From NCBI GenBank assembly GCA_947246775.1, contig CAMXTM010000090.1, positions 1 through 7,539 on the forward strand: a stretch of 7,539 nt of DNA. Direction: 5' to 3'. Source of the DNA: an uncultured Clostridium sp. Lineage in GTDB: Bacteria > Bacillota > Clostridia > Lachnospirales > Anaerotignaceae. The position numbers and the translations under genes are program-made. How positions within the stretch are numbered: the stretch's first letter is position 1; every line of letters begins with the position of its first letter. Of this stretch, positions 1-5,251 are shown in pieces. The notes beneath the pieces were generated by a model. It worked only from the letters and a program-made list of their open reading frames with translations. It made no database searches and had not been told where the DNA came from.

Positions 1-156
<156 letters not shown>

Positions 157-2082
157 TTAGCGCATAATAGTAATCACTGTATCACCATAGCTTGCTGTTT
201 TTTGTTCTGTTTCAATCATATCTAAAAAGTCATCTGCATTTGTTACTAATACAGGCGTTTCAATAGAATAACCCTCTGCTGCAATTGCATCTTTATCAAA
301 TTCTACTAAAACATCTCCTACAGAAATTTTATCTCCCTGTTTTGCTTTTGCTGTAAAATATTTTCCGTTTAATTCTACTGTATTCATACCAATGTGTATT
401 AACATTTCTACGCCATTCTCAGAGGTAATGCCCATAGCGTGAAGTGTTGGGAATATGGTTGTCAATGTGCCATTCACTGGGGAAACTACTTTTCCCTCTT
501 CTGGTATAATTACTACACCTTTTCCTAAAATTCCCATTGCAAACGCTTCATCTTTACATTCTGTTAATGGTAATACATCACCTTTTAATGGGCTTGCAAT
601 AACTTCTTTTTTTAATAAACCATTTTGTTGTACTGGTTCTGGTTTTGCTTCGATTTTTTCACTTGCTTGCTCTGGTGCTGTTTCTTTTTCACGATATACT
701 ACAAACATCATAACAAAAGCTAATACAATTGCAAGTGCTGCACCAATAATTGCTACAATAATATTGCCATTTGTGCCATCTGGGTTTATCATCGCTGGGA
801 ACTCAAAAATACCCATGCCGCCTGCAAAGAATTTTCTAAAATTAAATTGTCCATAAAAACCGCCTACAATTGCTCCTACAATACAGCTTACGATAAATGG
901 CTTTTTCATAGGTAAGGTAATACCATAGATTGCTGGTTCTGTTACACCAAAAATGCTTGATATAAAGTTTGGTAATGCTAATTCTTTCATTTTTTTGTCT
1001 TTTGTTTTACAGAAAATTGCCAATACAACACCTGCTGTTGCAAAGGTACAGCCAAAGAATGGCATCATAACGTTATCATATCCTAATGTTACCATATTGT
1101 TGATATATACAGGAATAAAGCCCCAATGCATACCAAATATAACAAGTATTTGCCATGTACCACCAACTACTGCGCCTGCAAGTAATGGGCTAAATTCTCT
1201 TATCTTAAATACAAATTGTGAAATTAACATAGAACCAAATGTAGAAACTGGACCAATAATCATAAATCCTATTGGCAATGCTACTAACAATACCAACATT
1301 GGTACAAAAAAGAATTTTACTAAATCTGGTATAAACTTATTAAAAAACTTTTCGCACTTTGAAGCAAAATATACAATAAATATAACTGGTATAACTGTGG
1401 AAGTATAGTCCATTGCAATAATTGGCAAGCCTAAAAATGTCATATAAATATCAGATTCAAATACTGTACCACTAAATAGTGTATACAATGGTTCGCCTGC
1501 TGCGGATAAAGTGCTTCCTTGCAATGCTGGATAACACATTGCTGCGCCAATTGCTAAACCGAGCATTGGTTTTAAACCGAATTTTTTTGCGGAAGTATAG
1601 CCCAAAAACATAGGCAAAAACATAAACAATGCATCGCCAATGCCATTTAACATAGTATAAATTCCTGCTGCATCTGTATACAATCCCAATGCTACAAACA
1701 AGGCATTTAATCCTTTGAGCATACCACAGGCGGACATAACGCCCAAGATTGGCTGGAATATGTTGGATACAATGTCAATTAAATTTGTTTTTTCCTTTTC
1801 TTCTTCTGATGCTGCTGTTGCTGCCTTTTCGTCCAATCCAATCAAAGGGCATACATCAGCATACACTTCTGCAACATGGTTTCCTATAACAACCTGGTAC
1901 TGTCCGCCACTTTTCATTACAGTAACAACGCCGTCCATGTTTTTTAAGACATCATCATTTGCCTTGCTTTCATCTTTTAGTTTAAAACGCAATCTTGTAA
2001 TACAGTGCGTCAAACCACTTACGTTTTCTTTCCCTCCTATCTGTTTTACGATTTCCTTTGCTAATGATTCATACTTACCCAT
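157..2082 (-). CDS. bglF: Beta-glucoside-specific PTS permease, fused EIIBCA (BglF/BglP type)
   Basis: This 641-residue protein imports and phosphorylates beta-glucosides at the membrane using phosphate from HPr. Domain order is B-C-A. EIIB (about 5-85) carries the phospho-cysteine Cys27 in THCITRLRF and a GGQYQVVIGN motif. EIIC (about 100-460) is strongly hydrophobic and holds the family signature FGVTEPAIYGI (GVTEP at 379-383). EIIA (about 495-625) has both active-site histidines, His548 (TLHAMGI) and His563 (MLIHIGMNTVEL), 15 apart as in E. coli EIIA-Glc. Length and arrangement are normal and all key residues are present. The in-frame ATG at 2097 is rejected as start because the Shine-Dalgarno GGAGG (2091-2095) overlaps it and lies 8 bases before the ATG at 2082. 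Upstream is the antiterminator gene, downstream the phospho-glucosidase, as in bglGFB. By family precedent the permease also phosphorylates the antiterminator to inactivate it without substrate. Its ribosome binding site lies in an inverted repeat next to a second RAT-like element. Confidence 0.96.
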   Translation of the reverse strand: MGKYESLAKEIVKQIGGKENVSGLTHCITRLRFKLKDESKANDDVLKNMDGVVTVMKSGGQYQVVIGNHVAEVYADVCPLIGLDEKAATAASEEEKEKTNLIDIVSNIFQPILGVMSACGMLKGLNALFVALGLYTDAAGIYTMLNGIGDALFMFLPMFLGYTSAKKFGLKPMLGLAIGAAMCYPALQGSTLSAAGEPLYTLFSGTVFESDIYMTFLGLPIIAMDYTSTVIPVIFIVYFASKCEKFFNKFIPDLVKFFFVPMLVLLVALPIGFMIIGPVSTFGSMLISQFVFKIREFSPLLAGAVVGGTWQILVIFGMHWGFIPVYINNMVTLGYDNVMMPFFGCTFATAGVVLAIFCKTKDKKMKELALPNFISSIFGVTEPAIYGITLPMKKPFIVSCIVGAIVGGFYGQFNFRKFFAGGMGIFEFPAMINPDGTNGNIIVAIIGAALAIVLAFVMMFVVYREKETAPEQASEKIEAKPEPVQQNGLLKKEVIASPLKGDVLPLTECKDEAFAMGILGKGVVIIPEEGKVVSPVNGTLTTIFPTLHAMGITSENGVEMLIHIGMNTVELNGKYFTAKAKQGDKISVGDVLVEFDKDAIAAEGYSIETPVLVTNADDFLDMIETEQKTASYGDTVITIMR

Positions 2083-2090
2083 ACTTTTTT

Positions 2091-2134
2091 CCTCCATTCT
2101 TTAAAATATAATTTATAAATTTATAAAATGAAGG
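2091..2134 (-). promoter_or_regulatory. Inverted repeat sequestering the bglF Shine-Dalgarno sequence
   Basis: In the minus-strand transcript, arms 2134-2120 and 2105-2091 can pair over 15 positions: 12 Watson-Crick pairs, two G-U wobbles and one A-A mismatch, closing a 14-nt AU-rich loop. The downstream arm ends in AGAAUGGAGG, which contains the only good Shine-Dalgarno sequence (GGAGG, 2095-2091) for the permease start at 2082. The hairpin is followed by AAAAAAGU, not a U-run, so it does not look like an intrinsic terminator. The outer CC of the upstream arm (2134-2133) is also the closing CC of the RAT-like element, so the two structures should compete. Pairing is read directly from sequence; the regulatory role is inferred. 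It could also be a degraded terminator or an mRNA-stabilising hairpin. Confidence 0.55.
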
Positions 2135-2159
2135 TTTAGCCAACTTAATGTCACTATCC
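2133..2159 (-). promoter_or_regulatory. Second RAT-like RNA element (licT-bglF intergenic)
   Basis: It starts 5 bases after the antiterminator stop codon. Read on the minus strand it begins GGATAGTGA and ends GCTAAACC, sharing the 9-mer GGATAGTGA and the GCTAnACCT end with the leader RAT at 3096-3126. Both fit the known bgl/LicT RAT layout (GGATTGTTACTG...CAGGCAAAACC) with closing GG:CC, a UAG:CUA helix and asymmetric internal loops. At 27 nt it is shorter than the usual 29-32, and the apical helix is weak (CA:UG, or UGAC:GUUG with a bulged G). An RAT between antiterminator and permease genes has precedent in E. coli bgl, but there it overlaps a terminator; here none is visible. Confidence 0.6.
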
Positions 2160-2164
2160 TAGTA

Positions 2165-3013
2165 TTAACTATTTTGTCTTTTTGCTTTTTCAATATGTAT
2201 TGTTAAATATAATTGTTCTTCCTCACTCACTACATAAGAATAGGTGCTAACAATATATTCTGTTATTTTTAAAGCACATTGGTAGGCGTCTTTATATTTT
2301 GTTTTGACAAGTGCTAATAAATCTTCATCTTGCTGCCCCTCATAAGTGCCTTTTTGAAATAATCTTAATGCAAAAAATTTTAAATGTGTTACAAATCTAT
2401 GATAATATACAGATTCTTCATCAAATTTAATTTGAAAATAATATTTTACAATGTTTACAATTTGATGAATCAATTTTGTAACTTCTCCTATTTCTTGTAT
2501 TCCATTATGGTTATCGTCCATTTGCGCATTGACAATATGTAGTGCAATAAATCCTGCTTCATCTTCTGGCAAACGTACACCAAATGCTTCTTCTATCATA
2601 TCCAATGCTTTTAAACCAATTTGAAATTCTTCTTTGTAAAATTTTTTAATGTCCCATAGCATAATGTTTTTAACACAGATGCCCTCTTTTTGTCTTATAA
2701 TTGCCATATGCATATGGTCTAACAGTGTAATATATATAAAATCATTTAAATTTCTTTCTGCCTTTGTTCTGGCGTATTCTATGATTTTTTCGCTTACCTC
2801 TACATACTCCATAGGAATGTCTTGCAATAATTGTTGTAATTTTGTATTTGTATCTTTGTTTTCCAGTGCAAACACTTTATCAATTTTACTTTCGTCTATG
2901 CTGTCTCCTACTCTTTTTTTAAATGCAATGCCACAACCCATTACAATTTTTTCTGTTTTCCCTTCTTCATAAATTACAACAACATTATTGTTAAGCACTT
3001 TTCCGATTTTCAT
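2165..3013 (-). CDS. licT: BglG/LicT-family transcriptional antiterminator
   Basis: This 282-residue protein binds the RAT hairpin in its own operon's mRNA and prevents terminator formation. Residues 1-56 form the co-antiterminator RNA-binding domain (MKIGKVLNNNVVVI..., G-C-G-I-A-F-K-K near 26-33). PRD1 (about 60-165) carries His100 (LLDH) and His159 (ALHIVNAQ). PRD2 (about 170-280) carries His210 (VTHLKFFALR) and His273 (TIHIEK). These match the four regulatory phosphorylation sites described for LicT-type proteins, where PTS permease phosphorylates PRD1 to inhibit and HPr phosphorylates PRD2 to activate. Length is normal for the family (about 275-285). The start at 3013 follows an AGGAGAGG Shine-Dalgarno (3026-3019). 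The gene sits behind the terminator it is expected to open, so it should be positively autoregulated, with low read-through providing the initial protein. It is separated from the permease gene by 82 bases containing a second RAT-like element. Confidence 0.95.
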   Translation of the reverse strand: MKIGKVLNNNVVVIYEEGKTEKIVMGCGIAFKKRVGDSIDESKIDKVFALENKDTNTKLQQLLQDIPMEYVEVSEKIIEYARTKAERNLNDFIYITLLDHMHMAIIRQKEGICVKNIMLWDIKKFYKEEFQIGLKALDMIEEAFGVRLPEDEAGFIALHIVNAQMDDNHNGIQEIGEVTKLIHQIVNIVKYYFQIKFDEESVYYHRFVTHLKFFALRLFQKGTYEGQQDEDLLALVKTKYKDAYQCALKITEYIVSTYSYVVSEEEQLYLTIHIEKAKRQNS

Positions 3014-3026
3014 GTAATCCTCTCCT

Positions 3027-3100
3027 AAAAAAAGACCTATTCACACAAAAACAGAAAGATAAACAAAAACATTTATCTTTATTTTTGTATAAACAGGTCT
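3027..3100 (-). terminator. RAT-controlled intrinsic terminator in the licT-bglF leader
   Basis: In the minus-strand transcript, 3100-3082 can pair with 3033-3051 over 19 positions without interruption, several of them G-U. The helix then continues past a U-G pair and a 2-nt bulge into a perfect 9-bp stem (AAAGATAAA 3080-3072 with TTTATCTTT 3063-3055) and a loop of 6-8 nt. A run of seven T (3033-3027) follows, then directly the licT Shine-Dalgarno. The 5' arm begins AGACC, which is also the 3' end of the RAT, so RAT folding and terminator folding exclude each other. This is the classic arrangement for BglG/LicT antitermination. The length, nearly 30 pairs, is unusual and probably compensates for low GC. 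Confidence 0.9.
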
Positions 3101-3126
3101 AGCTTGTACTGAAACAATCACTATCC
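3096..3126 (-). promoter_or_regulatory. Ribonucleic antiterminator (RAT) bound by the LicT-type protein
   Basis: On the minus strand the element runs from GGATAGTGATTG through a short loop to CAAGCTAGACC. It folds as GG:CC, UAG:CUA, an internal loop UGA/G, and an apical UUGU:ACAA helix with a 6-nt loop. It matches the B. subtilis LicT and E. coli bgl RAT consensus at most conserved positions, with substitutions that keep the pairing. It begins about 5 bases after the predicted transcription start and overlaps the first five bases of the terminator stem. Binding by unphosphorylated-PRD1 antiterminator would let polymerase read into licT, bglF and the glucosidase gene. Confidence 0.85.
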
Positions 3127-3136
3127 ATTTTTTGAT

Positions 3137-3165
3137 ATTGTATAATATATTTCTATAATTGTCAA
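3137..3165 (-). promoter_or_regulatory. Sigma-A-type promoter of the licT-bglF operon
   Basis: On the minus strand a consensus -35 TTGACA (3165-3160) is followed by a 17-base spacer and a -10 TACAAT (3142-3137). Transcription should start near 3130, a few bases before the RAT, giving a leader of roughly 115 bases before the licT start codon. No convincing CcpA (cre) operator was recognised around it. A short inverted repeat (CTAAA-T-TTTAG, 3168-3178) lies just upstream of the -35 but is too AT-rich to interpret. Confidence 0.8.
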
Positions 3166-3248
3166 TACTAAATTTTAGATTTTTAAAAATATTTTTTGTC
3201 ATCTAAATAATACCACTTTAACTATAGTATTGTTTTGAAATTCATAGC

Positions 3249-3277
3249 TTGACGTATGGAAATAAATTTTATATAAT
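3249..3277 (+). promoter_or_regulatory. Sigma-A-type promoter of yajC
   Basis: TTGACG (3249-3254), a 17-base spacer and a perfect TATAAT (3272-3277) precede yajC by about 46 bases. A start near 3284 gives a short leader of about 40 bases with no evident structure. It diverges from the licT promoter; the two -35 boxes are about 83 bases apart, so the promoters do not overlap. Confidence 0.8.
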
Positions 3278-3323
3278 GTTATACTGTATATAAATTTTTA
3301 TAGAAAGATAAGGAGAATGTCAT

Positions 3324-3806
3324 ATGAGTTTATCAACATTTTTGTTAGATGTTAGTACGCCAATCATACCAGGCGGCACGCAAGCAGCAGCCCCTGTTGT
3401 TGATGCCGCAGCGCAGCAAGGTCAACAAGCTGCATCAGGAGGCGGCAATCCATTTATGGTAATTATCATGTATTGCGTCATTATTTTTGGAGTATTATAC
3501 TTTTTCTCTATCCGTCCAACTAGAAAAAGAGAACAAAAATTGGAAGAAATGAGAAGTGGTATTGCTATTGGTGATATGGTACTATTAAACAGCGGATTAT
3601 TTGGCAAAGTAACAGATATTACAGCAGAATGTTTTATCATTGAATTTGGTACAAACAAAGGTATCAAAATACCTGTTTTAAAACAAGAAGTATTTGGAAA
3701 AAGAGAACCAAACCTTTCAAACAAAGAAATAGAAGAGCCAAAAGAAGAACCGAAAAAACAAGGTTTGTTTGGTCTTGGAAAGAAAAAAGAAAAAGAATCT
3801 GAATAA
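3324..3806 (+). CDS. yajC: Preprotein translocase accessory subunit YajC
   Basis: YajC is a small single-span membrane protein that associates with SecDF and the SecYEG translocon. The 160-residue product has one membrane segment at about 44-62 (MVIIMYCVIIFGVLYFF), immediately followed by the family signature SIRPTRKREQKLEEM and a cytoplasmic domain with GDMVLLNSGLFGKV (83-96). This is diagnostic of YajC. Two extensions are seen: an Ala/Gln/Gly-rich segment of about 40 residues before the membrane span, and a charged tail (EEPKEEPKKQ... KKKEKESE, from about 135) after the domain. Both make it longer than the roughly 85-110 residues typical of the family. The start is supported by AAGGAG (3310-3315), 8 bases upstream. 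The gene has its own promoter and terminator and lacks the tgt, secD or secF neighbours usual elsewhere, so it appears monocistronic. Confidence 0.93.
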   Translation: MSLSTFLLDVSTPIIPGGTQAAAPVVDAAAQQGQQAASGGGNPFMVIIMYCVIIFGVLYFFSIRPTRKREQKLEEMRSGIAIGDMVLLNSGLFGKVTDITAECFIIEFGTNKGIKIPVLKQEVFGKREPNLSNKEIEEPKEEPKKQGLFGLGKKKEKESE

Positions 3807-3808
3807 TT

Positions 3809-3834
3809 AAAAAAAGCCTTTAAAGGCTTTTTTT
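3809..3834. terminator. Bidirectional intrinsic terminator between convergent genes
   Basis: A perfect 26-base palindrome consists of seven A, GCCTTT, its complement AAAGGC, and seven T. The GC core with flanking A and T tracts gives a hairpin plus U-run on either strand. It begins 3 bases after the yajC stop codon and nearly fills the gap to the convergent gene, whose stop codon (3833-3835) overlaps its last two bases. It therefore can end transcripts from both sides. Confidence 0.88.
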
Positions 3835-5236
3835 AGTAGAGCGGAATATATCCACTTTGTTTTATCAGTTCTTGTCCTGTCTGAGAGGTAAGATATTGCA
3901 CAAGGATTCTTTCTGGGGAATCTATACTACTGTTTGTTCTAACTACAGCATAATAATTTGTCATAAGAGGATAAATCCCTCTTGTGATATTTCTTTTTGT
4001 AGGATAGATACCATCAATAGAAAGCATTTTTATATTGTAGTCAAAAAGAATATCTCTTGCATAATGATAGGTACTATACCCAAGTGCATATTCTCCTCCA
4101 TCATAATAAGAACTTACTTTTTCTAATTCATGTGTTTGTGGATTTGCTTTTACTTGTTGTTGTGGTGCTATCATCTCTCCTTGCGGCAAAATAAATGAAT
4201 AAAATAGTGACTGTATAAAAGAACTTTCTGTCTGCTGATATGCAATAATATTTTCATCTTGTCTTGTAAAATTTTCCCAAGTAGTAATTTGTCCAGAATA
4301 TATATTTTGTATGTCTTCTATATATAAATTTTGTATACTATTTTTTTGACTTACCAAAAAAACCATTGCTTCATTTGAAATAGGGATAAACTCTAATTCT
4401 GAACCATATTGCTGTTGCTGGTCATAGGAAGCTGTAGAAAGCACAATATCATATTGTTGTGCTATTAAATTCAAAAAGTTATTTTCTGTTGTATCATAAT
4501 ATAGCACTGTTTCATCTTCAGGTATTGTATTGTAAAAAGCAGAAATTACATTTTCTGCTATCGGTGCAGTAACAGCAGAAACTCCAATCCGTGGAAAAGA
4601 ACCATCATAAAAATCTGTTGTAGCAAATTGCGTCCAATCTACTTCTGTTTCTTCTGTCTGTATTGGCTGCTCTTGTTCCTCTGTAGGTTCTTCTTCTTGT
4701 GGCTCTGCTTGCTGTTCCTCCTCTGCCTGTGATGGCTGTTCTACTTGTACTGGTGGTTGCTCTCCACTCGCAACTTGTCCCCCTTTTTGTGCCATAAAAT
4801 GAATATAAATTGCTGTAGAAATCATACTACCAAACAATATTACAAATAATAAAGCAATTGCGATTTGTTTATAACTTTTTTTGCTTAATTTTTTGACTTT
4901 TTTATTCGCTGTTTTGTTTGGTTTTTGATTTGTTTTTTTATCTACTGTTTTATTTGGCTTTTTCTCTACTATCTTATTTGACTTTTTGTTTACTGTTTTG
5001 TCTGGCTTTTTTTCTACTACTTTCTCTATTTTTTTGTCTGCCTTTTTGCTTAATTTTTGATGTAGTAGTTTACTTAGCTTTTTGTCTAGTGTTTCCTTTT
5101 TACCATCAAGCTCTTTATCTGTTATTTTAATATCAATTTTATGATTCGTTTGAATATCAATTTTATCCATTTTTTTCTCTACTATTTCATTGGATTCCTT
5201 GGATTTTTTATTTACTATTTCACTAAACTTTTTCAT
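3833..5236 (-). CDS. Membrane-anchored PstS-like substrate-binding protein with lysine-rich cytoplasmic tail
   Basis: The 467-residue protein has four parts. Residues 1-123 are highly basic (42 lysines, no arginine) with a degenerate tandem repeat near 74-113. Residues 124-149 form one membrane segment (IAIALLFVILFGSMISTAIYIHFMA). Residues 150-200 are a Glu/Gln/Pro-rich linker. Residues about 206-467 resemble the PstS-like phosphate-binding fold: GSFPRIGVSAVTAPI at 212-226, YDIVLSTAS at 262-270, FIPISNEAMVFLVSQKNSIQNL then IYSGQITTW at 312-320, and the closing YLTSQTGQELIKQSGYIPL. The positive-inside rule places the lysine tail in the cytoplasm and the binding domain outside. The usual R...SGT phosphate-binding loop is replaced by QQTESSF (334-340), so the ligand may differ. 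The start follows AAAAGGAG by 6 bases. It lies 15 bases after the lipoprotein gene with its own Shine-Dalgarno, so the two form an operon. No pstCAB genes are nearby. Fold is inferred from motifs; function is unknown. Confidence 0.8.
   Translation of the reverse strand: MKKFSEIVNKKSKESNEIVEKKMDKIDIQTNHKIDIKITDKELDGKKETLDKKLSKLLHQKLSKKADKKIEKVVEKKPDKTVNKKSNKIVEKKPNKTVDKKTNQKPNKTANKKVKKLSKKSYKQIAIALLFVILFGSMISTAIYIHFMAQKGGQVASGEQPPVQVEQPSQAEEEQQAEPQEEEPTEEQEQPIQTEETEVDWTQFATTDFYDGSFPRIGVSAVTAPIAENVISAFYNTIPEDETVLYYDTTENNFLNLIAQQYDIVLSTASYDQQQQYGSELEFIPISNEAMVFLVSQKNSIQNLYIEDIQNIYSGQITTWENFTRQDENIIAYQQTESSFIQSLFYSFILPQGEMIAPQQQVKANPQTHELEKVSSYYDGGEYALGYSTYHYARDILFDYNIKMLSIDGIYPTKRNITRGIYPLMTNYYAVVRTNSSIDSPERILVQYLTSQTGQELIKQSGYIPLY
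4922..5017 (-). repeat. Two in-frame 48-bp tandem repeats encoding a lysine-rich 16-residue unit
   Basis: Residues 74-89 (VEKKPDKTVNKKSNKI) and 90-105 (VEKKPNKTVDKKTNQK) of the PstS-like protein are adjacent copies that match at most positions. A shorter third copy (PNKTANKK, 106-113) follows. The DNA copies differ at several bases, so this is an older duplication rather than a perfect, currently slipping repeat. The unit spacing and the K-K-x-N-K pattern suggest an extended, disordered basic tail. Confidence 0.7.
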
Positions 5237-5251
5237 AAAAAACTCCTTTTA

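Noticed and set aside
2083..2097. Upstream in-frame ATG at 2097 as the permease start (adds MEEKS)
   Set aside because: The GGAGG Shine-Dalgarno overlaps that ATG and is correctly spaced for the ATG at 2082, whose product starts MGKYESLAKEIV as in the family.
455..2104. Three plus-strand open frames opposite the permease gene
   Set aside because: They lie antisense to conserved EIIBCA coding sequence, lack ribosome binding sites and resemble no known protein.
2112..2127. 16-base A/T palindrome (TTTATAAATTTATAAA) between licT and bglF
   Set aside because: Pure A/T palindromes are expected by chance in this composition. It lies mostly in the loop and inner stem of the Shine-Dalgarno hairpin and is not called as a separate operator.
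2649..2972. Plus-strand open frame opposite licT
   Set aside because: It is a shadow of the conserved antiterminator coding sequence, with no Shine-Dalgarno or family resemblance.
3166..3248. Possible cre (CcpA) site or other operator between the licT and yajC promoters
   Set aside because: No match to the TGWAANCGNTNWCA-type consensus was found; only short AT-rich inverted repeats such as 3168-3178 are present.
3422..3724. Minus-strand 100-residue open frame opposite yajC
   Set aside because: It is antisense to clear YajC signature sequence and has no start signal.
4918..5130. Plus-strand open frame encoding a very hydrophobic 70-residue peptide
   Set aside because: It is the complement of the lysine-rich AAA/AAG-coded tail on the minus strand; no ribosome binding site, and the hydrophobicity is a by-product of T-rich sequence.
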